DNA from: Hymenobacter oligotrophus
Lineage (GTDB): Bacteria > Bacteroidota > Bacteroidia > Cytophagales > Hymenobacteraceae
Direction of reading: 5' to 3'
Length of the DNA stretch: 64,000 nt
Assembly (NCBI RefSeq): GCF_003574965.1
Contig: NZ_CP032317.1
Location: 1,488,001 to 1,552,000 of the forward strand
In this document: piece by piece, positions 24,073 through 32,089 of the stretch
How the letters are laid out: each line of letters opens with the position of its first letter
Numbering within the stretch: the stretch's first letter is position 1
Position numbers and translations under genes: made by a program
Notes under the pieces: generated by a model
The model's input: the letters and a program-made list of their open reading frames with translations, nothing else
Told to the model about the DNA's origin: nothing
The model's database searches: none

Positions 24073-24597
24073 ATGAGCCCGAAAATGTACGACGGCGTAT
24101 TCCAGCGGCACTACCTCGCTGAGCACTGGCACAAAGGAATAGTATCTGCTTTAGCTATCTGGTTGCCGGCTTTCTTAGCAGTTCGTGGTTTGCTGATCGA
24201 TTCAACTGAGGTAGCAATTGGGTTTGCCAGCGTTGTAAGCACCGTATTTCTGCTAACCGTGATTACACATTACGAAGGATTTTCGGTTGACCTTGCGAAG
24301 GGTAACTACAGGAGGTACACCTGGGTTGCCGGGTTACGCTTCGGAAAATGGCACCCCTTGCCCAAAGTAGTGCTGGTTAAGGTTCGTGCAATGAGGAAAA
24401 AACACGCTCTTCCTTTGGATACAGTTCCCGTGCCCATTGGAGTTGTCGCAACCGAGCACGTTTGGCAGGTATTGCTGAGCGTTGAGCAATCGATGGTAGG
24501 CATTGTTGCCGCCAATACGCGAAAGGCAAAGGCTATCGGCATTGCCCACCAATTGGGCGCCCTACTATGCACCGATGTCGTTTGCGAAGAAGGGTAG
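24073..24597 (+). CDS. two-helix membrane protein of unknown function
   Basis: A 174-residue frame with ATG at 24073. Two hydrophobic segments (about residues 24-44 and 48-66, IVSALAIWLPAFLAVRGLL and EVAIGFASVVSTVFLLTVI) are followed by a soluble C-terminal part with VVLVKVRAMRKKH and VVATEHVWQVLLSVEQSMVGIVAANTRKAKAIGIA. The latter part could be a beta-strand domain. I do not recognise the family. Composition is nearer to that of neighbouring genes than the region before it. There is no clear ribosome-binding site. Confidence 0.6.
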   Translation: MSPKMYDGVFQRHYLAEHWHKGIVSALAIWLPAFLAVRGLLIDSTEVAIGFASVVSTVFLLTVITHYEGFSVDLAKGNYRRYTWVAGLRFGKWHPLPKVVLVKVRAMRKKHALPLDTVPVPIGVVATEHVWQVLLSVEQSMVGIVAANTRKAKAIGIAHQLGALLCTDVVCEEG

Positions 24598-24670
24598 GTA
24601 CTTGGCACGCCAACCAAAACCGTCTTCGCGTTTGTCCTAAACTCAATCGGCGTTACCCGAATCAGCGCTT

Positions 24671-24678
24671 TACCTTTG
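24671..24678 (+). promoter_or_regulatory. promoter -7 element of hemL
   Basis: TACCTTTG matches TAnnTTTG and lies 47 bases before the hemL ATG at 24726. Confidence 0.6.
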
Positions 24679-24725
24679 CCTGTACTTCGGCGGGACAAAC
24701 TGCGCCCGCCCGTTGTTACCACTCT

Positions 24726-26039
24726 ATGCAGCAAGCAACCGACCTCAACCTCGCTACCAGCGACCAGCTTTTCACCCGCGCTAAAGATCTGATTCCCGGC
24801 GGCGTTAACTCGCCCGTACGTGCTTTCCGTGCTGTGGGCGGCCACCCCGTGTTCATGAAATCGGCGCAGGGTGCGTGGCTGACCGACGTAGACGGCAACC
24901 GTTACCTCGATTTTATCAACTCGTGGGGCCCGATGATTTTGGGCCACGCTCCGCAGATCGTGCTGGAAGCTGTGCAGCGTGCTTTGCCCGATTCATTGTC
25001 GTTTGGTGCACCTACGCGCCGCGAGGTTGAAATGGCCGAGCTGATTTGCGACATGGTGCCCAGCGTAGAGAAAGTGCGTTTGGTAAATTCCGGCACCGAG
25101 GCCACTATGTCGGCCATTCGGGTAGCCCGCGGCTACACCGGCCGCGACAAAATCCTGAAGTTTGAAGGCTGCTACCACGGCCACGGCGACTCGTTCTTGA
25201 TTTCGGCTGGCTCGGGTGCCCTCACCCTAGGTACGCCCGATTCGCCCGGCGTAACCGAGAGCGTTGCCAAAGACACCCTTACGGTGCCCTACAACGACCT
25301 AGGCGCCGTGGAGCAGGCCATTACTGCCAACCCGAACCAAATTGCGGCCATCATTCTGGAGCCCGTGGTGGGCAACATCGGGTTGGTGCCGCCCGCCGAC
25401 GGCTACCTGCAAGGCTTGCGCGAGCTGTGCACCAAGCACGGCATCGTGTTCATTTTCGATGAAGTGATGACGGGCTTCCGCTTAGCCCGCGGCGGTGCCC
25501 AGGAGCTGTTCGGCATTCAGCCCGACATGACGACCCTAGGTAAAATCATCGGCGGTGGCATGCCGGTGGGTGCCTACGGCGGCCGCGCCGAAATCATGGA
25601 TCAGGTAGCCCCTGCCGGCAAGGTGTACCAAGCGGGCACGCTCTCGGGCAATCCCATTGCCACGGCCGCAGGCATGGCGCAGCTGCGCTACCTCAACGAG
25701 CACCCCGAGGTGTACGAGCAGCTCGAACGCACCAGCGCCCGCCTCGCCGAGGGCACCTACGAAATTGCCGCCGAGCTGGGCCTCAACTACACCGTAAACC
25801 GCGTGGGCTCGATGTGGAGCGTATTCTTCACGCAGCAGCCCGTAACCGACCTGGCTTCGGCCAAAACCTCCGACCTGGAGGCGTTCGGCCGCTACTTCCG
25901 GGCCATGCTCAACCGCGGCGTGTACCTAGCCCCGTCGCAGTTCGAGGCCCTGTTTGTGAGCACCGCCGTAACCGACGACCTCGTCGACTTCTACCTGAGC
26001 GCCTGCCGCGAGTCTATGCGCGAGGCGCACGGCTTGTAA
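24726..26039 (+). CDS. hemL: glutamate-1-semialdehyde 2,1-aminomutase
   Basis: A 437-residue PLP enzyme that converts glutamate-1-semialdehyde to 5-aminolevulinate in C5-pathway tetrapyrrole synthesis. Family features are PGGVNSPVRAF (near the start), NSGTEATMSAIRVARGYTGR (about 120), the gating loop SGALTLGTPDSPGV, FDEVMTGFR (about 240) and the PLP-binding lysine in TTLGKIIGGGMPVGAYGG (about 265). Length is standard. I chose the ATG at 24726 (MQQATDLNLATSDQLF) because it follows the promoter and gives the usual N-terminus; an upstream frame extension is not conserved. Confidence 0.95.
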   Translation: MQQATDLNLATSDQLFTRAKDLIPGGVNSPVRAFRAVGGHPVFMKSAQGAWLTDVDGNRYLDFINSWGPMILGHAPQIVLEAVQRALPDSLSFGAPTRREVEMAELICDMVPSVEKVRLVNSGTEATMSAIRVARGYTGRDKILKFEGCYHGHGDSFLISAGSGALTLGTPDSPGVTESVAKDTLTVPYNDLGAVEQAITANPNQIAAIILEPVVGNIGLVPPADGYLQGLRELCTKHGIVFIFDEVMTGFRLARGGAQELFGIQPDMTTLGKIIGGGMPVGAYGGRAEIMDQVAPAGKVYQAGTLSGNPIATAAGMAQLRYLNEHPEVYEQLERTSARLAEGTYEIAAELGLNYTVNRVGSMWSVFFTQQPVTDLASAKTSDLEAFGRYFRAMLNRGVYLAPSQFEALFVSTAVTDDLVDFYLSACRESMREAHGL

Positions 26040-26051
26040 GTTCCTCTATAG

Positions 26052-26146
26052 CCTGTCATCCTGAGTGAAGCGAAGGACCTTACCACGCGAGATAGTAATT
26101 ACTACCTAGGCGTGATAAGGTCCTTCGCTTTGCTCAGGATGACAGG
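26052..26146. repeat. GTCATCCTGAG-type inverted repeat with GATAGTAA core
   Basis: The 37-bp arms (26052-26088 and 26110-26146) start CCTGTCATCCTGAG and include GCGAAGGACCTTA; they pair with only about three mismatches. The loop holds GATAGTAATTACTACC (26091-26106). It lies between hemL and the next co-directional gene. The arm family is known as an interspersed palindrome in many bacteria. Confidence 0.9.
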
Positions 26147-26250
26147 CGAGAGCAAGATGACAGATAAAGGATAACAGCCACATCAGCACCAAATTCCGCC
26201 CGCTCCGGCAAGGAATCAAATAAAGCGCTCCATCAATAGGCTCAGCAGTT

Positions 26251-26258
26251 TACCTTTG
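26251..26258 (+). promoter_or_regulatory. promoter -7 element of the gene at 26285
   Basis: TACCTTTG lies 26 bases before the ATG at 26285. Confidence 0.55.
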
Positions 26259-26284
26259 CCCGGAAAACTGTTTGCCTGTTGCCC

Positions 26285-27178
26285 ATGCCTTACCGTTACC
26301 GTTTTGGGTTTTGGAGCTTGCTGCTAGTGCTGCTGATTGTGCCGATGGGGTTGCGTGCCCAATCCGAGAACACCGCTGCGCAAAACAAGCAACTCTTCGA
26401 CCGCGCCGTAGACGAAATCAACTTCCGCACGATGGAAACCGTCTACGACAAGTCCTTTACGCGCCGCAAGTACCCCGTAACCCTGCGCACGGCCAAAGCC
26501 CGCAAGGAGTTCGACGACTACGCCGGCCGCGACGACCTGAAAACGCTGTTCCGCAACTACAACAGCGTGGCCGAGCGGTACAAACAACGTTTCGGCAAAG
26601 GCCGCACCGATTTAGCCGAGTTTGAAAAGCAGCTGAACAGCGTGCTGGTCGACCGCAACTTCGAATTCTTCATCCGGGTGCTCCCGCGCGACGAGCGCGT
26701 GGCGCTTATTCACTCGCTGCAGCGCTACATCAAGCAAGCCAGCGCCCAGTTCAACGCCTCCCAGGACCCCGCCCCCGAGGAGCTGATGGCCGATGCGGCC
26801 AACGTCCCCCCCGCCGATGTGGATGCCCAGGCCGAAGAGCCTACTGCCAAGCCGCTCGAAGATCCGCAGCCCAGCCCCGAAGAACTCACGGAGCCCACCC
26901 CGAGCACCCGGCCCACCGGCCGCACCTTCGGCGAAACCGCCCCGCGCCCCGCGCACGATTGGCTCGACTACACCACGCTGCTTTGCTCGGTGTTTTCGCT
27001 GGCCCTGATGCTGTACCTCACCATGTCGGTTATTCCGGGCATGCGGGCTCAGATAGAGGCCCTCGGCGCCCAGCCCGACTACGAGGAGGAAACTGCCGAC
27101 GAACCTGCCGAGGGTGCCCCCAAACGCCGCACCGCCATGGTGCTGCCCACCGACCGATACGAAGACGACGAAAATTAA
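26285..27178 (+). CDS. exported, membrane-anchored protein of unknown function
   Basis: A protein of about 297 residues with a signal peptide (MPYRYRFGFWSLLLVLLIVPMGLRAQ). A helical, charged domain follows (NKQLFDRAVDEINFRTMETVYDKSF, ARKEFDDYAGRDDLKTLFRNYNSVAERYKQRF), then a Pro/Glu-rich linker (about 165-215). A single membrane helix (LDYTTLLCSVFSLALMLYLTMSVIPGM, about 228-254) and an acidic cytosolic tail complete it. I know no function. It could sense or tether something in the periplasm, which is inference. The dcd gene follows, separated by a heptamer inverted repeat. Confidence 0.75.
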   Translation: MPYRYRFGFWSLLLVLLIVPMGLRAQSENTAAQNKQLFDRAVDEINFRTMETVYDKSFTRRKYPVTLRTAKARKEFDDYAGRDDLKTLFRNYNSVAERYKQRFGKGRTDLAEFEKQLNSVLVDRNFEFFIRVLPRDERVALIHSLQRYIKQASAQFNASQDPAPEELMADAANVPPADVDAQAEEPTAKPLEDPQPSPEELTEPTPSTRPTGRTFGETAPRPAHDWLDYTTLLCSVFSLALMLYLTMSVIPGMRAQIEALGAQPDYEEETADEPAEGAPKRRTAMVLPTDRYEDDEN

Positions 27179-27291
27179 TTAATAATGAACAATTAATAAT
27201 GAATAATTAAGGCCTAAGAAGGGCATTCGTGCTACTTCTACTCTGCGTCAATTATTCATTACTAATTGCTCATTATTAATTATTAATAGAC
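27174..27291. repeat. heptamer-built inverted repeat before dcd
   Basis: Left arm units: ATTAATT, AATAATG, AACAATT, AATAATG, AATAATT (27174-27208). Right arm units: AATTATT, CATTACT, AATTGCT, CATTATT, AATTATT (27250-27284). Two kinds of heptamer alternate, giving a 14-bp superperiod. The element starts on the stop codon of the upstream gene and ends just before the dcd ATG. Confidence 0.9.
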
Positions 27292-27296
27292 CATAC

Positions 27297-27833
27297 ATGA
27301 TTCTTACCGACGAGCAAATTCTGGCCGAGATGGAGCGCGGCACCATCGTAATTGAACCGTACGACCGCGCTTGCCTGGGCACCAACTCCTACGATGTGCA
27401 CTTGGGCCGCTACTTGGCCACATACCGCGACCACGTGCTCGACGCGCGCAAGCACAACCAGATTGACGTGTTTGAGATTCCGGAAGAAGGCTTCGTGCTC
27501 ACCCCCGAAACCTTGTACCTGGGCGTAACCGAGGAGTACACCGAAACCCACGCGCACGTGCCTTTCTTGGAAGGCAAAAGCTCTGTGGGCCGCCTCGGTA
27601 TCGACATTCACGCCACGGCAGGCAAAGGCGACGTAGGCTTCTCGAACACTTGGACGTTGGAAATCAGCGTAACGCAGCCCGTACGCATTTACCGCGGCAT
27701 GCCCATTGGCCAGCTCATCTACTTTGCGGTGGAGGGCGCCATCCAAAATTACTACAACCGCAAGCCCAACGCCAAGTACAACCAGCGCACCGACAAGCCC
27801 GTGGAGTCGATGATGTGGATGAACAAATTTTAG
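27297..27833 (+). CDS. dcd: dCTP deaminase
   Basis: A 178-residue trimeric enzyme of the dUTPase/dCTP deaminase fold. It deaminates dCTP to dUTP, the precursor of dTMP. MILTDEQILAEME, NSYDVHLG (about residue 25), EGKSSVGRLG (about 94-103, catalytic and nucleotide-binding) and DVGFSNTWTLE (about 113) are conserved family features. Length matches the family. ATG at 27297 directly follows the repeat element, so no Shine-Dalgarno sequence is present. The protein-level call is firm; whether it is bifunctional (dCTP deaminase/dUTPase) cannot be seen. Confidence 0.95.
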   Translation: MILTDEQILAEMERGTIVIEPYDRACLGTNSYDVHLGRYLATYRDHVLDARKHNQIDVFEIPEEGFVLTPETLYLGVTEEYTETHAHVPFLEGKSSVGRLGIDIHATAGKGDVGFSNTWTLEISVTQPVRIYRGMPIGQLIYFAVEGAIQNYYNRKPNAKYNQRTDKPVESMMWMNKF

Positions 27834-27850
27834 GCAATCGCCTGAGGATG

Positions 27851-27893
27851 AACCGGCTGGCTTTTTGCACGTATGTAGCAAAGCCAGCCGGTT
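27851..27893 (+). terminator. terminator after dcd
   Basis: AACCGGCTGGCTTT pairs perfectly with AAAGCCAGCCGGTT over 14 bp around a 15-base loop and is followed by GCGTTTT. Confidence 0.8.
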
Positions 27894-28018
27894 GCGTTTT
27901 CGCTAGTTTGCAGCCGAAGGCCGAACTGCCTGGCACACTTTTTCGTTAGGGAAAAGCGTAGGCTGCTTCGGCGCCCCAAACATTGTTTCAGCGGCTTCGG
28001 CCCTCAATAATATTTGCC

Positions 28019-28513
28019 ATGACTACCATTAAGATGATTGCAACGGTTGTGCTGGCATCGGGTATGGCACTCGGTGCGCAGGCGCAGCAACCTTCTGCCA
28101 AAAAGAACCCCGTTGTGCAACAGCGCGCCGAGCGGTTATCGAACCAGATGGCCCGCGAGTTGCGCCTTAACAACTACCAAACCACCCGGCTGCGCGCCAT
28201 CAACGACGATAAAGTAGCCAAAATGGCTGCCATCGAAACGCGTTACGCCGGCAACAGCAAGCTGATTGACGAGCAGTGCCAAGGCGTGTGCCGCGAGCGT
28301 GACCAAGAGTTGCGCGCCGTACTCACTACCGAGCAGTACAGCGACTACTACGGCCGCCGCCCTGTGTACTACAAGTACGACAAGGACTACGCCGCCCAGG
28401 CCACCGATATTATGCTGGTAAAAGCCGTGCAAAACCCGCTGCCGGCCAGCGCTAAAGGCGCCACCATTTCGCAAACCAAGGACGACAGCAAGCCCGCTCC
28501 GCGCAGCCGCTAG
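28019..28513 (+). CDS. small exported Spy/LTXXQ-like helical protein
   Basis: About 164 residues. MTTIKMIATVVLASGMALGAQAQQ is a signal peptide. The mature part is helical, with RELRLNNYQTTRLRAINDDKVAKMAAIE and DQELRAVLTTEQYSDYYG, which resemble the paired LTxxQ helices of periplasmic Spy/CpxP-like proteins; these bind misfolded proteins or sense envelope stress. The tail is Lys/Ser-rich. The start follows TATTTGCC directly (promoter-like, leader-less). A terminator lies at 28533. The family call is moderate; the exported helical nature is clear. Confidence 0.65.
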   Translation: MTTIKMIATVVLASGMALGAQAQQPSAKKNPVVQQRAERLSNQMARELRLNNYQTTRLRAINDDKVAKMAAIETRYAGNSKLIDEQCQGVCRERDQELRAVLTTEQYSDYYGRRPVYYKYDKDYAAQATDIMLVKAVQNPLPASAKGATISQTKDDSKPAPRSR

Positions 28514-28532
28514 CCGGTCAGTTTCATCATAG

Positions 28533-28569
28533 AAAAAGCCCTCTTGGCAGCTGCCAAGCGGGCTTTTTT
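28533..28569 (+). terminator. terminator after the Spy-like gene
   Basis: AAAAAGCCC and GGGCTTTTT enclose a second inverted repeat (TTGGCAGCTGCCAA), with a T run at the end. Confidence 0.8.
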
Positions 28570-28594
28570 GGTGTAGCACCTAGGCTTAAACCTC

Positions 28595-28933
28595 TTACTT
28601 CTGGTTGCGCTCCTCCTGCTCCACGTGCTGGGCCAGCTCCCGACCTAGGGCCCGCAGCTTGGCACCCATGTACTCGTCGTTGGTGGCAGCCACAATGCTT
28701 TCGGCCAGCGAGCCGATCATGTCCACGTAAAAACGCTTCATCTCGTTCACGGGCATCTCCTTGGTCCAGAGGTCAATCTTCATGGTACCCTGCTGCTCCC
28801 GGTCCCAGATGCTGACGTTCATGGCCTTGGCAAAGTGAATATCGGCGCCGGCATCGGTGGCGCTCCAGCTGATGGCCTCCGGAATCTTCTGGTCGTCGAG
28901 GGCAATGCTGAAGCGGATTTCAGATTTTTTCAT
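28595..28933 (-). CDS. gldC: gliding motility protein GldC
   Basis: The 112-residue cytosolic protein starts MKKSEIRFSIALDDQKIPEAISWSA and has IDLWTKEMPVNEMKRFY and ESIVAATNDEYMGAKLRALG, the layout of GldC of Flavobacterium. GldC raises gliding motility efficiency in that genus but is not strictly essential there, and its biochemical role is unknown. The start at 28933 follows CTTTTTGCC directly. In this window it stands apart from gldAFG and sits behind dnaN, from which a long inverted repeat separates it. Confidence 0.88.
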   Translation of the reverse strand: MKKSEIRFSIALDDQKIPEAISWSATDAGADIHFAKAMNVSIWDREQQGTMKIDLWTKEMPVNEMKRFYVDMIGSLAESIVAATNDEYMGAKLRALGRELAQHVEQEERNQK

Positions 28934-28982
28934 GGCAAAAAGACGGTTGAAAGTCGTCCGGTAAGTGGCGAGTAAAAAACGG

Positions 28983-29089
28983 CTGTCATCCTGAGCCCAA
29001 GCGAAGGACCTTTTCACGCCCGAACAACACGGGGCTGGGTAGTTACTATCCGACGTGAGAAGGTCCTTCGCTTGGGCTCAGGATGACAG
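28983..29089. repeat. GTCATCCTGAG-type inverted repeat between dnaN and gldC
   Basis: Arms of 36 bp (28983-29018, 29054-29089) begin CTGTCATCCTGAGCCC and differ at one position. The loop holds GGGTAGTTACTATCCGACG (29038-29055), which is the inverse of the core seen at 26091 and 35690. Confidence 0.9.
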
Positions 29090-29108
29090 ATGTATTGCTG
29101 GCGTACGA

Positions 29109-30233
29109 TTACACGTAATTGTTGAGCATCACCGGCATCACGAGCATCAAAATGTTCTCGTTGTCGTCGGCTAGGGTCGGCATCAGCAAGCCGGCGCGGT
29201 TGGGCGTGCTTAGCTCGAGGGTGATTTCCTCTGAGTCGATGTTCGAAAGCATTTCAATGAGGAAACGCGCGTTGAAGCCGATTTCCATGTCCTCGCCGTC
29301 GTACTGGCAGGGCAGTTTTTCGTTGGCTTCGTTCGAGAAATCGAGGTCTTCAGCCGAAATCGTCATTTCCGAACCGGCCAGGCGCAAGCGCACCTGGTGC
29401 GTGGTTTTGTTCGAGTAAATGGCGATGCGCTTCACCGAATTCAGGAACTGGCCGCGGTCGATGATGAGCTTGTTCGGGTTCGAAACCGGAATAACGTTCT
29501 CGTAATCGGGGTACCGCTCGTCAATCAGGCGGCACACAAGGCGCATCTGGTTGAACGAGAAGAACGCGTTCGACTGGTTGAACTCCATGCGCACGGTGGT
29601 AGCCTCGGAGGGCAGCGCACCCTTCAGCAGGTTAAACGCCTTGCGCGGGATGATGATGTTGGCCGTTTGGCCGGGGTTCACGTCTTGGCGGCGGTAGCGC
29701 AGCAGGCGGTGCCCGTCGGTAGCCACAAACGTGGCCTGCCCGTCGGCCAGTTGCACCAAAATGCCGGTCATGGCGGGGCGCAGCTCGTCGGTGCTAACGG
29801 CGAAGATGGTTTTGTTGATGGCCCGCTGCAGCGCCTGCGACGGAATTTCGACCGGAGCCGAGCCTTTTACCACGGGCACGCGGGGAAAGTCGGTAGCGTT
29901 TTCGCCGGCTAGCTTGTAGCGGCCGTTGGCCGAAGAAATTTCGATGCCATACGTCTCCTCGTCGATGGTGAAGGTTACCGGCTGGTCGGGCAGGTTCTTC
30001 AGGGTGTCGAGCAGAATGCGGGCCGGGGCGGCGATGCGGCCGCTTTCGCGGGCCTCCACCGGCAGCTCGGTAATCATGCTCGTCTCCAGATCGGAGGCGG
30101 TAATTGTCAGCTTCCCGTTCTCAATTTCAAACAGAAAGTTCTCTAGGATGGGCACCACGGGGTTGTTCGTGACGACACCATTAATGCTCTGGAGCTGCTT
30201 AAGCAACGCCGAAGACGAGACGATGAACTTCAT
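29109..30233 (-). CDS. dnaN: DNA polymerase III sliding clamp, beta subunit
   Basis: The 374-residue protein has three repeats of the clamp fold, forming a dimeric ring around DNA. The start MKFIVSSSALLKQLQSINGVV and the segment DLETSMITELPVEA are characteristic, and the C-terminus ends LMLVMPVMLNNYV, with the MPV loop involved in partner binding. I chose the ATG at 30233; a longer open frame upstream runs across the promoter and is not conserved. The gene is not next to dnaA here, as is common in Bacteroidota. Confidence 0.96.
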   Translation of the reverse strand: MKFIVSSSALLKQLQSINGVVTNNPVVPILENFLFEIENGKLTITASDLETSMITELPVEARESGRIAAPARILLDTLKNLPDQPVTFTIDEETYGIEISSANGRYKLAGENATDFPRVPVVKGSAPVEIPSQALQRAINKTIFAVSTDELRPAMTGILVQLADGQATFVATDGHRLLRYRRQDVNPGQTANIIIPRKAFNLLKGALPSEATTVRMEFNQSNAFFSFNQMRLVCRLIDERYPDYENVIPVSNPNKLIIDRGQFLNSVKRIAIYSNKTTHQVRLRLAGSEMTISAEDLDFSNEANEKLPCQYDGEDMEIGFNARFLIEMLSNIDSEEITLELSTPNRAGLLMPTLADDNENILMLVMPVMLNNYV

Positions 30234-30267
30234 ACAGGGGTTTGGGAAGGGTTCTGACGGTAGAGAG

Positions 30268-30275
30268 CAAAGATA
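30268..30275 (-). promoter_or_regulatory. promoter -7 element of dnaN
   Basis: TATCTTTG on the minus strand matches TAnnTTTG and lies about 35 bases before the dnaN ATG. Confidence 0.65.
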
Positions 30276-30590
30276 GGAAGCCTGCGGAGAGTTTTCAGAA
30301 AGTAAAAACACTGCCCGCACCCGTTTTGCGCAGGCAACGGCAGGCCTGTGGTCGGCGACGCGGCTTAATGTAGGCCAAGGAAACAAAATAACCTCGACAA
30401 TATCCCAACCTTTCCCGGTTTGCCGCGGTAAAAGGCCAAATAACATATGAATAGCGCTATACACCAGGCCTAGTCCACAGGATTTTTGCAGGCCGACGGT
30501 GAAAAAACAAGCTATTTTTGTGTTATTGAAAAGCCACACCGCGTATCCGCCTACGGTTGCTTGCCGCCACCTGTGCCAATTGTTCATCGC
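30276..30590. other. intergenic region between dnaN and the BLUF gene
   Basis: This stretch holds the divergent upstream regions of dnaN and the BLUF gene. The TATTTTTG element at 30513-30520 is the only clear promoter on the plus strand. I saw no conserved RNA structure or coding sequence in the rest. Confidence 0.5.
30513..30520 (+). promoter_or_regulatory. promoter -7 element of the BLUF gene
   Basis: TATTTTTG matches the consensus. TTTG at 30485-30488 lies 24 bases before it, a little long for a -33 element. Confidence 0.5.
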
Positions 30591-31034
30591 ATGAGTCTTC
30601 CCCGTCTCCACCACTTGGTTTACCAAAGCTCCGCCACCCGCGAGCTAAGCGAGCTGGAATTGCAGGACCTGCTGCAGCAGTCGCGGGCCTGGAACGCGGC
30701 GCACAGCCTTACGGGCATGCTGCTTTACAGCCAAGGCAACATTTTGCAAGTGCTGGAAGGCCCGGCCGACGAGGTGCACTACATTTTTGAGCGCATCAGC
30801 CGCGACTGCCGCCACCACAACATTACCCGGCTGGCCGACGGACCGGCGGAGCAGCGCTACTTTTCTGACTGGACGATGGGTTTTCAGGCCATTCGCCCGG
30901 AAGAATACGCCAAGCTAACCGGCTACCGCAACCCCTTGGCCGATGCCTACCTGGCCCCCAGCCCCGACGACGAGGCCGATTCGTTGCACTTGCTGCTGAG
31001 CACGTTTGTGCGCCGCGAGGCCATCCTCATCTGA
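30591..31034 (+). CDS. BLUF-domain blue-light photoreceptor
   Basis: A 147-residue stand-alone BLUF domain, which binds FAD and signals in response to blue light. The functional residues are present: Tyr11 (LVYQS), Asn35 (WNAAHSLTGMLLY), Gln53 (LQVLEGP), Trp94 and Met96 (WTMGF). No output domain is fused, so it must act through a partner protein. The convergent PAS-only protein follows, and a photolyase lies about 24 kb away. Which process it controls is unknown. The ATG at 30591 gives the family N-terminus. Confidence 0.93.
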   Translation: MSLPRLHHLVYQSSATRELSELELQDLLQQSRAWNAAHSLTGMLLYSQGNILQVLEGPADEVHYIFERISRDCRHHNITRLADGPAEQRYFSDWTMGFQAIRPEEYAKLTGYRNPLADAYLAPSPDDEADSLHLLLSTFVRREAILI

Positions 31035-31058
31035 CCTTTTTCCCTAGGTACCAATGCG

Positions 31059-31099
31059 CCGCGGGGCGCCCAGGGCACATGGCCCCGGGCGCCCCGCGG
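31059..31099. terminator. bidirectional stem-loop between the BLUF and PAS genes
   Basis: CCGCGGGGCGCCC and GGGCGCCCCGCGG form a 13-bp GC-only stem with a 15-base loop, between two convergent genes. Confidence 0.7.
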
Positions 31100-31117
31100 T
31101 TTGATGGGCCGTTGCAC

Positions 31118-32062
31118 CTAAGAAGCGGCGGGCGCCGAGCCGTTGAGCTGAGCCTCCAGGGCAGCAATGCGCCCGGCTTGCTCGCGCACCAGGCGTTCCA
31201 GCTCTAGGTTGCGGAAGGCCACTTTGCTTTCGAGGTCGGCGTAGGCGCGTTGCAATTCGTCTTCGCGGGCGCGCAGCATCTGTTCCACCATTTTTTGCTT
31301 GTGGATGTCGGTGCAGGTGCCAAACCATTTGAGCACTTGCCCGTTGGCATCGCACATGGGCATGGCCCGGCCCAGGTACCAACGGTAGGTGCCGTCGTGG
31401 CGCCGAAAGCGGTACTCCACCTCGTACAGCTGCTGGGTACGCAGCGAGTTGGTCCAACGCTCCAGGCAGCGGCCGAGGTCGTCGGGGTGAATAACGGGTT
31501 CCCAGCCCCACTCTTTGGTTTGCTCCAAGGTTTGGCCCGTGTAGTCGAGCCAGCGCTGGTTGAAGTAGGTAACACCGCCGTCGGGCCGGGCTATCCAGAG
31601 AATTTCGGACACGGTTTCGGCCAGAAACAGAAACTCCTGTGCCCGCTGCTGCAACTGGGCTGTTTCTTGATGCGCCTCGGTGATGTCGCGGCTGGCGCCC
31701 TCGAAACGCACGGGCTCCCCGGTGGTGGGGTGGCGGCGCACGCGCCCGGTCGAGCGAATCCAGCGCACGGTGCCGTCGGGCCAAACCACACGGTACTCCC
31801 TAAAATAACGGCCCGGCCCGCTGGGGTCGAGGGTAGCTTCGATGTTGCGTTGCACGTTCGCCCGGTCGTCGGGATGAATGGCATTGAGCAGATCCGAAAG
31901 GGTCACGGGTTTGTCGGCGGGCAAGCCGTAGAGCAGCTTGCATCGTACCGACCACGCCAGCACGCGGCTGGGCAATTCCATCTCCCACACCCCTACACCT
32001 GCCGCTTCGAGCACCGACTCGAGGCGGGACAGTTCGGCAACCGGATCGGTATTCGTATGCAT
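31118..32062 (-). CDS. PAS-domain sensor without an output domain
   Basis: A 314-residue soluble protein with two PAS/PAC units: the first (about residues 12-130, ending FEGASRDITEAH), the second (about 140-262, ending WFGTCTDIHKQK). A coiled coil to the C-terminus follows (LRAREDELQRAYADLESKVAFRNLELERLV). In sensor kinases this coil leads into the dimerisation domain, but here the protein stops before any histidine kinase, GGDEF or HTH domain. It could modulate a partner by dimerisation or be a truncated kinase; sequence ends in a normal short Ser/Ala tail, so I favour a natural stand-alone sensor. Confidence 0.85.
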   Translation of the reverse strand: MHTNTDPVAELSRLESVLEAAGVGVWEMELPSRVLAWSVRCKLLYGLPADKPVTLSDLLNAIHPDDRANVQRNIEATLDPSGPGRYFREYRVVWPDGTVRWIRSTGRVRRHPTTGEPVRFEGASRDITEAHQETAQLQQRAQEFLFLAETVSEILWIARPDGGVTYFNQRWLDYTGQTLEQTKEWGWEPVIHPDDLGRCLERWTNSLRTQQLYEVEYRFRRHDGTYRWYLGRAMPMCDANGQVLKWFGTCTDIHKQKMVEQMLRAREDELQRAYADLESKVAFRNLELERLVREQAGRIAALEAQLNGSAPAAS

Positions 32063-32089
32063 AATAAAGTAGCCTAGTACTGGCCCGGA

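Noticed and set aside
24726-26039. hemL as another aminotransferase class III member
   Set aside because: The loop GALTLGTPDSPGV and PGGVNSPVRAF at the N-terminus are specific for glutamate-1-semialdehyde aminomutase.
26052-29089. The two GTCATCCTGAG elements as insertion-sequence ends
   Set aside because: No transposase gene lies between or near them, target duplications were not seen, and each is a complete hairpin of its own.
31118-32062. PAS protein as truncated histidine kinase by frameshift
   Set aside because: No kinase-like sequence was found in other frames downstream; the next bases are a terminator stem.
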